A stretch of DNA of 11,123 nt from DASUME01 sp038257655 (GTDB lineage Bacteria; Myxococcota_A; Polyangia; Polyangiales; DASUME01): assembly GCA_038257655.1 (NCBI GenBank), contig JBBSJC010000247.1, positions 1 through 11,123 on the forward strand. Reading direction: 5' to 3'. The notes beneath the pieces were generated by a model. That model had not been told where the DNA came from and searched no databases. It saw only the letters and a list, made by a program, of their open reading frames with translations. Of the stretch, positions 1 through 5,766 are shown in pieces. A program made the translations under genes and the position numbers. How positions within the stretch are numbered: the stretch's first letter is position 1; each line of letters starts with the position of its first letter.

Positions 1-469
1 CATGCTCGCGAGTCTGGTGCAAGTCGCTCGCCCGTAGCCGGCGCAGCGGCAAGTTGCAGCGCGCGGCGAGCCGATCGAGCACGTGCTCAATCCGCGCAGT
101 CTGCACGCACACGTCGGACCAGGGCACACCGCTACGCGTCGCGTGAGCATCCGCAACCAACACCACCAGCGCGCTCGCTCCCACGGCTTGGCGCACGGTT
201 TCGGCGGCCAGTGCAAATCCAACTAAATCGAGGGGGACGCCTCGGCTGACACGCCCTTGGGCAGAGCAGACACCAATCCCGAACGTCACAGCGTCCGGAA
301 CATCACAACTTACGGAGTCGTCGCGCAGCGCGCTCAAGCTACTTGTGGTCTCGAATAGCGGATCGCGTCGCACCAGATCCATCAGTGCCCCGCGCCAGTC
401 GGCACCCCCTGTGGCGAGCTGCCTCGCAACGCTCCTGTGTGTGAATTCTTGCGAAGCCTTGCAAACCAT
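1..469 (-). CDS. Unrecognised protein, 5' part only (3' end beyond left edge)
   Basis: An uninterrupted minus-strand frame of 156 codons runs from an ATG at 469-467 to the left edge, with no stop seen. The ATG is preceded by AGGA eight bases upstream, a good ribosome-binding site. A GTG at 508-506 is an in-frame alternative without a clear site. The product has no signal peptide or membrane segment. It contains a hydrophobic strand-like stretch (ALVVLVADAHATRSG, about residues 102-116), followed by a helical part rich in Arg and Leu (ARIEHVLDRLAARCNLPLRR). The 'VADAHA' strand end loosely recalls a Rossmann-type or class I tRNA synthetase-like fold, but this is only a resemblance and I assign no function. 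Residue use is protein-like (balanced charge, hydrophobic periodicity), unlike the Arg/Ser-rich shadow frames around it. The gene is divergent from the L,D-transpeptidase gene. Confidence 0.62.
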   Translation of the reverse strand, partial: MVCKASQEFTHRSVARQLATGGADWRGALMDLVRRDPLFETTSSLSALRDDSVSCDVPDAVTFGIGVCSAQGRVSRGVPLDLVGFALAAETVRQAVGASALVVLVADAHATRSGVPWSDVCVQTARIEHVLDRLAARCNLPLRRLRASDLHQTREH

Positions 470-657
470 CTTGTCGGTCCTGTCTCCGTGGCGGTAGGTT
501 GTTCTCACCCGTGCCCGCAGGACTTGCAAGGTATGACCGCCTTGCGAAGTCTGACGCACACAATGAGGAAATGCGGCGAGGGCGAAAGCCGGAGCGGCAA
601 TAAACGGCAAAAGGCGGCAGTGCCGCACATTGAGCAAGTGGGTTTCCGTGGGGACGC
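470..657. promoter_or_regulatory. Divergent intergenic region with repeated CTTGCRAAG-like motifs
   Basis: This 188-base gap lies between two divergently read genes and must hold both promoters. I find no convincing -35/-10 pair on either strand. CTTGCGAAG occurs at 448-456 and again at 541-549. Related CTTGCAAA and CTTGCAAGG copies lie at 458-465 and 523-531. The 522-531 and 540-550 copies form an imperfect inverted repeat and could be an operator. A small hairpin (GCGGC-AGT-GCCGC, 614-626) falls in the likely leader of the downstream gene. A 74-codon plus-strand frame crossing the region has no ribosome-binding site and no recognisable features. Confidence 0.35.
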
Positions 658-2205
658 ATGAAGTATAGCTGGATGCTCATGGCAATTGGCACTGGAGTGG
701 CCTCTGCGGTACTATGGTTGCATATCCAATCGTTTACGGGTGCCGCGATTCCCCGTCTGGCGCCTACAAACCAAACAAGCCTGACCACATCGTCAACGCA
801 CGCCGCACTCGCAGCGGATGCCCGGTCAGTCGTAGCCAACTCACTGGTCGCCAACGCAGCAGTCGAACACGCAGCGGACGAACCGGTGTGGCCCTGGCCC
901 TTCCGCAACACGGAAGCCGGCGCGACGCTCACGCTCAATCCGATTAGTGAGTCACTGCTGCCGGCGGCACCCCGCCCCCGCGAGCCCGAGGGCAAGCTTT
1001 ATGCGCTCGCCTATCAGTACAACACACGCATCTTCGAGCGTCCGGCGCGAAAGCCTCGGCCCAAGGGCATCGTGCGCCGCGGAACCACGCTGCTCGCCTT
1101 GGAGCGTGCATCGGGCAAGGGCTGCAAGCGTGGCGCGTGGTACAGACTGTCTTCGGGCGGCTATGCGTGCAGTCGCGATGGCTTTTTGATCACGCCCGAG
1201 CCACGCGCTCCGTTGACAGTACAGCACCAGCCCGACGTCGATGCGGCCCTACCCTATCGCTACGCCAAAATGGCTGAGGGTGCGCCGCGCTTTCTTGAAG
1301 CGCCCAGTAAGCGCGAGCTCGAGCGTACGCTTGCCGCGCTGGCCTCCCGTGCCGCGAGCAAAGACGACAAAGACGCACCGCGACTGCCGCGCGTCGTATC
1401 CGACGTCATGGATGGCATCTACTTCGTGGCGTTGCCCCGCACCGCGCCCGCGGATGACGGCGAGGATTACTACCGCACGGTGCTCGGCCGCACTGTTCGT
1501 AAGTCGGACGTAAGCTTCAAGCCCGATCCCGCGATGCACGGCGAGCTGCTCGGAAAACGCTGGCAGCTCCCGCTTGCGTTCGTTTGGGGTAACGAGCCCG
1601 CAGACGTGCTCGGCCCCAACGGCTCGAGGCGCGGCGCGGCCTTCAAACACGCACGCTTCACGGTACATGGCACGGAGGTACGCAAGGACAGTAAGGTAGT
1701 GTTTGGCGCTAGCAAGCTCGGCGTGGATGCATCACGCGTGCGCGTGGCGCGCGCCATTGCACGACCGGACAGCGTGAAGGCGGGCACGCGCTGGATTCAC
1801 GTCAACTTGTCCAATCAGACGCTCGTGGCCTACGACGGCGACAGGCCCGTGTTTGCCACGCTCGTCTCCAGTGGGCTCGAGGATGGGTTTGCCACGCCGA
1901 CCGGCACCTACCGCGTGCGTGAAAAGCACATCACCACCACGATGTCCGGTCCCGATCCCGACAAGGGCTACTACGAGATCGCGGAAATCCCCTGGGTGCA
2001 GTACTACCACGACAGCTACGCCCTCCACGGCGCCTACTGGCACGACGAGTTCGGCCAAACGCGCAGCCATGGCTGCACCAACATCGCCCCCGCCGATGCG
2101 CGCTGGCTGTTCTACTTCACGCGGCCCGAGCTACCTGCGAAATGGCACGCCCGAAGGCGCGCCGAAGGCAGCTACATTCACCTAACGCGCGACGAAGAAA
2201 GCTAA
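658..2205 (+). CDS. L,D-transpeptidase (YkuD domain) with N-terminal SH3-like region
   Basis: Periplasmic enzyme of the YkuD family, which forms 3-3 peptidoglycan cross-links or attaches proteins to the stem peptide through a cysteine thioester. The 515-residue product begins with a short basic stretch and a hydrophobic segment (about residues 4-24), a signal peptide or membrane anchor, followed by an Ala/Thr-rich stretch. Residues about 112-175 look like a bacterial SH3-like domain (GCKRGAWYRLSSGGYACS, with two cysteines near 156 and 171 that could pair). The YkuD domain spans about 378-510 and keeps the full active-site signature: His457, then SHGC with His471 and Cys473, followed by Thr474-Asn475. 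The protein is longer than single-domain YkuD enzymes, as in other multidomain members. The ATG at 658 is preceded by GGGGA at close spacing. An M23 peptidase gene follows 86 bases downstream, suggesting a shared role in wall remodelling. Substrate specificity (cross-linking versus protein attachment) cannot be read from sequence. Confidence 0.93.
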   Translation: MKYSWMLMAIGTGVASAVLWLHIQSFTGAAIPRLAPTNQTSLTTSSTHAALAADARSVVANSLVANAAVEHAADEPVWPWPFRNTEAGATLTLNPISESLLPAAPRPREPEGKLYALAYQYNTRIFERPARKPRPKGIVRRGTTLLALERASGKGCKRGAWYRLSSGGYACSRDGFLITPEPRAPLTVQHQPDVDAALPYRYAKMAEGAPRFLEAPSKRELERTLAALASRAASKDDKDAPRLPRVVSDVMDGIYFVALPRTAPADDGEDYYRTVLGRTVRKSDVSFKPDPAMHGELLGKRWQLPLAFVWGNEPADVLGPNGSRRGAAFKHARFTVHGTEVRKDSKVVFGASKLGVDASRVRVARAIARPDSVKAGTRWIHVNLSNQTLVAYDGDRPVFATLVSSGLEDGFATPTGTYRVREKHITTTMSGPDPDKGYYEIAEIPWVQYYHDSYALHGAYWHDEFGQTRSHGCTNIAPADARWLFYFTRPELPAKWHARRRAEGSYIHLTRDEES

Positions 2206-2291
2206 AGCCGCGGTCGCTCTGAAGCCGTCATCACAGTAAGGTTCGTACGGAACAAAGGGCTGACGCGCGTGGCGTCCGCCTGCCTGGGATC

Positions 2292-3665
2292 TTGACCGCA
2301 TCACGCTTTTGCCCTCACCCTTTCCCAGTGCTGTTGCGATGTGCATGGGGATTGTTGTTGTGTCTGTGCTTGCTTGGGGCGGATTGGCCCGCTTTTCGCG
2401 CACGGCGTCGCGCGGGCGTGCAGGAAAACCGACGCGCTGCGGCGCTGATCCCGCCTACCATTTGGGACCGCGAACCGACCAGCCCCGAGGTTATCACTGT
2501 GGCGCCGTTTGCGCGCGCGCTGCGCGAAGTCTGCGGTCCGATGCCGAAGGGACGCGCAGAGCGTTATGCCGAGTGGATCATCGCTAGCGCCCAAAGGTAT
2601 GGTGAAGACCCGTTCTTGGTGGCCGCACTGATGCACCGCTCAAGCCGCTGCCTGCCCGACGCGCGCAATGTGGAAGGCCTAGGCCTGACTGCGATCCAGC
2701 CCAGCATGTATGCCCATAACGTGCGCGGACGAACCTTGAGTTATCCGGTCGCGGCGCAGTCCAGCTGGGAAACGCGTCAAAAGGTGGTCGCATTCGGCTT
2801 CTTCGAGCAGGCGCTGCTCAGCGCCGAGGCGAACCTTGCGTGGTCCGCTGCGCTGCTCGCCATGTGGCGCGAGCAACACGAGCTCGTCGACAGTAAGTTC
2901 GAGCAACAACCCCATCGCCATTACGTTTCACACTTCATCTGGGGAGACCGGGTGAAGAGTGCGCGCGCGGAGGATCGCATCTTCACCGATCGGCGAAGGC
3001 TGCTCACCCACTACGGCCTGACACTTCCCGTCCCGACCCGCGCCTGGCGCAACGTGATCTGGGGTTCGCCCCTCGAGGGCAGCCCGCGAGTCGTGAGCAG
3101 TCAACCGGGTGCTGAGCGCGAGGACGGGCTAAGGCTCCATCACGGCGTCGATGTCGAGGCGGTGTTCGGCGAACCGGTACTGGCGATGGCTGACGGTCGG
3201 GTCAGCTTCGCTGGCGTGGATTTGCCCGGTCACGCACACAATCGGGAGCTTTCGCCCGAAGCGATAGGCGAGGTGCCGCGCTCGAGCCTGGGCCATGGCG
3301 GACGCTACGTATGCCTCACCCATCTCGATGCGCTGGACGACGAGGTTTGGCTGCGCTCCTGTTACATGCACCTTGAGGAGGTGCGCGTGCGTGTGGGCCA
3401 ACGGATCGTGCGGGGTCAGGCCCTGGGCACGGTCGGTCGTACCGGCATGCAGCGATCGGCGCCGCACCTTCACCTCGAGCTCAAGTCAGACAAACGTCTG
3501 TATGACGCACGCGACGTGCTGACAGGCATCCTATTGGGAGAGCCGCCGATCGAACCGAAGAAGAAACGCAGGGGCGTGCACGCCCTCGTCCCGAGCACTG
3601 CGGTAGACAGCACTACCGTTGACAGCACTACCGTTGACAGTACCGCAAGCTATCCCGGACAGTAA
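2292..3665 (+). CDS. M23 family metallopeptidase with degenerate lytic-transglycosylase-like N-terminal region
   Basis: Predicted exported peptidoglycan endopeptidase of 457 residues. The frame begins at TTG 2292; a GTG at 2328 is also possible, and neither has a strong ribosome-binding site. A signal-peptide-like core (about residues 18-29, Leu/Cys-rich) follows either start. Residues about 90-150 resemble an SLT lytic transglycosylase (WIIASAQRYGEDPFLVAALM, then a GLGL segment). The glutamate of the usual 'ES' motif is Ser117 here, so this part is probably not catalytic. The M23/LytM domain (about 258-418) is intact: His283-x-Gly-x-Asp287, His360 in the YMH motif, and His392-x-His394 give the zinc ligands and catalytic histidines. 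An insertion between the first two motifs (about residues 310-340) is longer than in minimal LytM domains. The C-terminal tail contains three VDST repeats. The gene follows the L,D-transpeptidase gene by 86 bases and may be co-transcribed. Confidence 0.9.
   Translation: MTASRFCPHPFPVLLRCAWGLLLCLCLLGADWPAFRARRRAGVQENRRAAALIPPTIWDREPTSPEVITVAPFARALREVCGPMPKGRAERYAEWIIASAQRYGEDPFLVAALMHRSSRCLPDARNVEGLGLTAIQPSMYAHNVRGRTLSYPVAAQSSWETRQKVVAFGFFEQALLSAEANLAWSAALLAMWREQHELVDSKFEQQPHRHYVSHFIWGDRVKSARAEDRIFTDRRRLLTHYGLTLPVPTRAWRNVIWGSPLEGSPRVVSSQPGAEREDGLRLHHGVDVEAVFGEPVLAMADGRVSFAGVDLPGHAHNRELSPEAIGEVPRSSLGHGGRYVCLTHLDALDDEVWLRSCYMHLEEVRVRVGQRIVRGQALGTVGRTGMQRSAPHLHLELKSDKRLYDARDVLTGILLGEPPIEPKKKRRGVHALVPSTAVDSTTVDSTTVDSTASYPGQ
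3598..3640 (+). repeat. In-frame 15-bp tandem repeat at the end of the M23 gene
   Basis: Two exact copies of GACAGCACTACCGTT lie at 3606-3620 and 3621-3635, with partial copies on each side. They encode (A/T)VDST three times near the C-terminus. The first copy also creates a CGGTAG/CTACCG inverted repeat (3601-3606 and 3613-3618). This looks like a short slippage-prone tail and is not part of the enzyme domain. Confidence 0.8.
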
Positions 3666-3684
3666 GATTTGCTGGCTGCGTTCA

Positions 3685-3700
3685 GCGCGCTTGTGCGCGC
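3685..3700. other. Short GC hairpin downstream of the M23 gene
   Basis: GCGCGC-TTGT-GCGCGC is a perfect 6-bp stem with a 4-base loop, 20 bases after the M23 stop codon. No T-tract follows on either strand, so it is at best a weak or Rho-assisted termination or 3'-end structure. Confidence 0.4.
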
Positions 3701-3713
3701 CGCACACCGAGGA

Positions 3714-3754
3714 CATGGCGCCATGCGCACGCGGGCTGGCGCGCAGCCTATACT
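3714..3754 (+). promoter_or_regulatory. Probable promoter region of the SEC-C gene, with 12-bp palindrome
   Basis: TATACT at 3749-3754 is a good sigma-70 -10 element, 17 bases before the GTG start at 3771. No matching -35 box is clear. A perfect 12-bp palindrome, CATGGCGCCATG, sits at 3714-3725, about where a -35 or operator would be. This suggests a transcription start separate from the upstream cell-wall genes. Confidence 0.42.
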
Positions 3755-3770
3755 GAGCTAGGAGCGTGCG

Positions 3771-4049
3771 GTGACGACCAAAGCTGGAAGAAACGATCCT
3801 TGCCCCTGCGGCTCGGGTCAAAAGTACAAACGCTGCTGCGCGACCAAAGACGCTGCGGCGCGTTCCGCAGAGCTTCTCGCCGACGCGGAGGCGCGCACGG
3901 CCGCGCTGGCCGCCGAGGCCGAAGCAGAAGCCGAAGCGCAAGACGCCGGCGAAGGCGCGGGGGAACCCGCCCAGGACAAGACAGCCCAGCGACCCAAGCG
4001 CCCCAAGCTGCCGACCTCCCACAACTCTCCCCGCAGTCGTGGCGTCTGA
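3771..4049 (+). CDS. Small SEC-C zinc-motif protein
   Basis: A 92-residue protein. Residues 7-23 (RNDPCPCGSGQKYKRCC) are a near-perfect SEC-C motif, with Cys11, Cys13, Cys22 and Cys23 binding zinc. This motif is best known from the C-terminus of SecA, where it contacts SecB and ribosomes, and it also occurs in many small proteins of unknown role. The middle (about 27-62) is Ala/Glu-rich and probably a charged helix or coiled coil. The tail is short and basic. The GTG start is set by AGGAG at 3760-3764, six bases upstream. The last 11 bases overlap the GNAT gene, implying coupled translation. Having SEC-C at the extreme N-terminus of a tiny protein is common among stand-alone members. The specific function is unknown; a role in ribosome or protein quality control would be a guess. 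Confidence 0.85.
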   Translation: MTTKAGRNDPCPCGSGQKYKRCCATKDAAARSAELLADAEARTAALAAEAEAEAEAQDAGEGAGEPAQDKTAQRPKRPKLPTSHNSPRSRGV

Positions 4050-4569
4050 CGCAGACCGTCTCCTGCTTCGTGCCCTGCGACTCAGCGACGAAGGCGATGT
4101 CGTCACGGCACAACAGGTCATGGCACGCGAAGGCTTTCCATTTGCTCTCGGTCGTGACGATGGGCTGCCGTTTGCGGATTACCTGAAAAAGCTCGAAGAC
4201 GCCCAGCACGGCCGCGGACTACCTGAGGGCTGGGTTCCATCCACCGTTCTCTTGGCCGAAGTAGACGGTCGGGTGGTCGGTCGCTTATCGCTGCGCCACC
4301 GTCTGAACGACTATTTAGAGCGCGTCGCAGGCCACATTGGCTTTGGTGTGCTGCCTGAGTATCGCGACTATGGCTACGCGCAAGCGATGTTGAAGCAAGG
4401 CTTGAGCCTCGCCGCAGCGCTAGGATTAACACGCGTGCTTGTGATGTGTGATGAGCCAAATCTCGCCTCACGCCGCGTCATCGAAAAGTGTGGAGGCGTG
4501 TACGCCGATAGCTACGTCGGCAGCGAGCTCGAGTGGCCCGTGCGCCGTTATTGGCTTGCTACGGTCTAA
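4039..4569 (+). CDS. GNAT family N-acetyltransferase (COG3981-like)
   Basis: A 176-residue cytoplasmic acetyl-CoA-dependent N-acetyltransferase. The central GNAT fold is recognisable: VLLAEVDGRVVGRLSLRH strands, the LNDYLERVAGHIGFGVLPEYR segment typical of the group of predicted acetyltransferases I know as COG3981, and the acetyl-CoA pyrophosphate-binding loop Arg109-x-x-Gly112-x-Ala114. The C-terminal N-R-x-V-I-x-K-x-G-G segment (SRRVIEKCGGVY) is also usual for the fold. The GTG at 4039 lies inside the preceding SEC-C gene in another frame, an 11-base overlap that suggests translational coupling. A later start is possible, since the first strand begins near residue 9. The acceptor substrate cannot be told. 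The gene ends directly against a hairpin repeat that belongs to the convergent tRNA unit. Confidence 0.88.
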   Translation: MASDADRLLLRALRLSDEGDVVTAQQVMAREGFPFALGRDDGLPFADYLKKLEDAQHGRGLPEGWVPSTVLLAEVDGRVVGRLSLRHRLNDYLERVAGHIGFGVLPEYRDYGYAQAMLKQGLSLAAALGLTRVLVMCDEPNLASRRVIEKCGGVYADSYVGSELEWPVRRYWLATV

Positions 4570-4663
4570 CGATCGCTCGCGCGATCGCCGCTTAAAGCAA
4601 ACAGGGCGATCGCTTGCGCGATGCCGCTTAAAGCAAACAGGGCGATCGCTTGCGCGATCGCCC
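4570..4663. repeat. 36-37 bp tandem repeat of palindromic hairpins (2.5 copies)
   Basis: Copies run 4570-4606, 4607-4642 and a partial 4643-4663. Each copy starts with a hairpin built on CGATCGC/GCGATCG and ends with GCCGCTTAAAGCAAACAGGG. Read on the minus strand, the three loops are GCAA, GCAA and GCGA, all GNRA tetraloops. The middle copy lacks one C in its second arm, which weakens that stem. The array fills the whole gap between the GNAT stop codon and the tRNA 3' end, except for four bases. Confidence 0.9.
4640..4663 (-). terminator. Probable intrinsic terminator of the tRNA-Leu gene
   Basis: On the minus strand, a perfect 10-bp stem (GGGCGATCGC / GCGATCGCCC) with a GCAA loop begins four bases after the tRNA discriminator base. 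It is followed by TGTTTGCTTTAAG, a moderately T-rich tail. The position and stem fit a terminator for the tRNA; the weak T-tract leaves some doubt. The two further hairpin copies downstream could act as backup stops and could also protect the GNAT mRNA 3' end coming from the other side. Confidence 0.6.
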
Positions 4664-4667
4664 CGAG

Positions 4668-4749
4668 TGCGGAAGAGAGGACTCGAACCTCCACGGGTTG
4701 CCCCACCAGATCCTTAGTCTGGCGCGTATGCCAATTCCGCCACCTCCGC
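4668..4749 (-). tRNA. tRNA-Leu, anticodon AAG
   Basis: Reading the minus strand from 4749, the sequence folds as a class II tRNA. The acceptor arm is GCGGAGG with CTTCCGC (one G-T pair) and discriminator A at 4668. The D arm is GCG/CGC with a GG-containing loop. The anticodon arm is CCAGA-CTAAGGA-TCTGG. The long variable arm is GGG-GCAA-CCC, and the T arm is GGAGG-TTCGAGT-CCTCT. The long variable arm, the A discriminator and G37 fit leucine. The anticodon occupies 4713-4715 (read as AAG), so wobble base 34 is A, where most bacteria use G (GAG). CCA is not encoded. The gene has its own promoter and a likely terminator. Confidence 0.95.
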
Positions 4750-4782
4750 ATGTGCACCCGCAAGCGGGCGAACAGTGGCGCG

Positions 4783-4810
4783 AATATAGTGGTCGTCTGT
4801 AGGGTGTCAA
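4783..4810 (-). promoter_or_regulatory. Sigma-70-type promoter of the tRNA-Leu gene
   Basis: On the minus strand TTGACA (complement of 4805-4810) is followed after 16 bases by TATATT (complement of 4783-4788). This is a near-consensus pair about 34 bases before the tRNA 5' end, which leaves a short leader of roughly 27 bases. The leader contains a CCCG-CTTG-CGGG hairpin (4757-4768). Confidence 0.85.
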
Positions 4811-4913
4811 GGCCGGTTGAACGCCATGCTCATGTCCCGCTCTTTGGAGTACGTGCTCAGCAGGTTCTTGACCCCAGCCCGCGAAAGTGCGGTGATTTTG
4901 CGGAGGAGAAACC
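4811..4913 (+). promoter_or_regulatory. Leader region and strong ribosome-binding site of mglC
   Basis: GGAGGAG at 4902-4908, five bases before the ATG at 4914, is the strongest Shine-Dalgarno sequence in the window and fixes the start of the roadblock gene. TTGACC at 4868-4873 could be a -35 box, but no -10 lies at usual spacing. I therefore cannot place the operon promoter, although it must be near here because the upstream neighbour is a tRNA on the other strand. Confidence 0.55.
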
Positions 4914-5273
4914 ATGTTCAAACAAGTCCTGCGCGAAGTCGTGGAGCGAACCGAGGGCGGCATCGCCGGTCTGGTGATGGGTTACGACGGCATCCCGGTC
5001 GAGAACTACGTCAAGGACGACAGCGGGTTCGACATCGAAACCATCGGCATGGAGCTGAGCATCATCCTCACCCAGATCAGCAAGGCCTCGCACATGCTCG
5101 ACTCGGGCACGACGCGCGAGGTGGCGATTCAGGCCGAGCGCATGACGACGGTTATCCGCTATCTCAACGACCAATACTTTGTGGCGCTCGCGATCACGCC
5201 CGGGGGAAACTTCGGCAAAGGTCGCTTTCTGCTGCGCACCTTGACCCCCAAGCTGCTCGACGATCTCGTCTGA
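4914..5273 (+). CDS. mglC: Roadblock/LC7 domain protein, probable MglC
   Basis: A 119-residue single-domain Roadblock/LC7 protein. It shows the usual helix, GLVMGYDGIPVE strand-turn-strand, a long central helix (about 41-62), and a second strand pair with an FVALAITPGGNFGKGRFLLR pattern. Roadblock proteins dimerise and regulate small Ras-like GTPases. In Myxococcus xanthus the paralogs MglB (part of the MglA GTPase-activating system) and MglC control cell polarity. I call this MglC because aroQ, accB, accC and a giant TPR gene follow it in the order I recall for mglC to sgmX. The GYDGI turn (Tyr24, Asp25, Ile27) also matches the FDGI turn that I recall as the MglB contact site in M. xanthus MglC. 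No mglA or mglB lies in the window. The aroQ gene starts three bases after its stop, so the two are surely co-transcribed. The domain call is firm; the MglC identity rests mainly on synteny. Confidence 0.87.
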   Translation: MFKQVLREVVERTEGGIAGLVMGYDGIPVENYVKDDSGFDIETIGMELSIILTQISKASHMLDSGTTREVAIQAERMTTVIRYLNDQYFVALAITPGGNFGKGRFLLRTLTPKLLDDLV

Positions 5274-5276
5274 GCC

Positions 5277-5729
5277 ATGGCCGTTCCCGGATCTATTTCC
5301 ATCCTCGTGCTCTCGGGCCCGAACCTGAACTTGCTCGGCAGCCGTGAGCCAGAGGTGTATGGCCGCGCCACGCTCAAGGACATCGAGAAGGGCCTTCAGA
5401 TTCTAGCCAAGAGCCTCACCGCGCGCGTGGCATGCCAGCAGTCCAATCACGAGGGCGAGCTTATCGATGCGCTGCATGCGGCACGCAACAAACATCAGGG
5501 CGTGCTGATCAACCCGGGCGGCTTCACGCATACCTCGGTCGCACTGCGCGATGCGATAGCGGGCGTCGCGTTGCCGACGGTCGAAGTCCACTTGAGCAAC
5601 GTCCATGCACGGGAAGCATTCAGGCACAGCTCGCTCACTGCCGCGGTGTGCGTGGGCACGATCGCAGGCTTTGGTGCGAACAGTTACGCGCTTGGCCTGC
5701 GCGCGCTTCTGGACTATCTCAGGGCATGA
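5277..5729 (+). CDS. aroQ: 3-dehydroquinate dehydratase, type II
   Basis: Type II dehydroquinase, the third step of the shikimate pathway: 3-dehydroquinate to 3-dehydroshikimate plus water, in the cytoplasm. At 150 residues it has the normal family length. All signature blocks are present: GPNLNLLGSREPEVYG with Arg23 and catalytic Tyr28 at the lid, QSNHEGE (Ser56-Glu59), INPGGFTHTSVALRDA, EVHLSN with catalytic His105, and REAFRHSS. The family forms dodecamers. The ATG at 5277 lies three bases behind the mglC stop and has no clear ribosome-binding site, so translation is probably coupled to mglC. An aroQ-accB-accC order is common in many bacteria, so its position does not imply a motility role. 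Confidence 0.97.
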   Translation: MAVPGSISILVLSGPNLNLLGSREPEVYGRATLKDIEKGLQILAKSLTARVACQQSNHEGELIDALHAARNKHQGVLINPGGFTHTSVALRDAIAGVALPTVEVHLSNVHAREAFRHSSLTAAVCVGTIAGFGANSYALGLRALLDYLRA

Positions 5730-5766
5730 GTCGGCAGGGAGCCGGCCGCCCGGGGAACGCAAGCAC

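Noticed and set aside
437..661. 74-codon plus-strand frame in the divergent gap
   Set aside because: It has no ribosome-binding site and an unremarkable low-information product. It overlaps the unrecognised minus-strand gene on the left and the start of the L,D-transpeptidase on the right.
339..995. 218-codon minus-strand frame
   Set aside because: It runs antisense through the L,D-transpeptidase start. Its product is Ala/Ser/Arg-rich without any domain, and a better minus-strand frame covers 1-469.
3685..3700. Intrinsic terminator after the M23 gene
   Set aside because: The stem is short and no T-run follows, so I list it only as a hairpin.
4570..4663. Considered as a CRISPR array
   Set aside because: There are only 2.5 copies in direct tandem with no variable spacers between them and no cas genes nearby.
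4621..4977. Frames crossing the tRNA and its flanking repeats on both strands
   Set aside because: They translate the tRNA, the hairpin repeat and the mglC leader, none of which is coding.
5605..5766. Upstream start for accB
   Set aside because: The frame is open, but it would overlap aroQ by 125 bases and add residues not found on biotin carrier proteins. ATG 5767 gives the family N-terminus.
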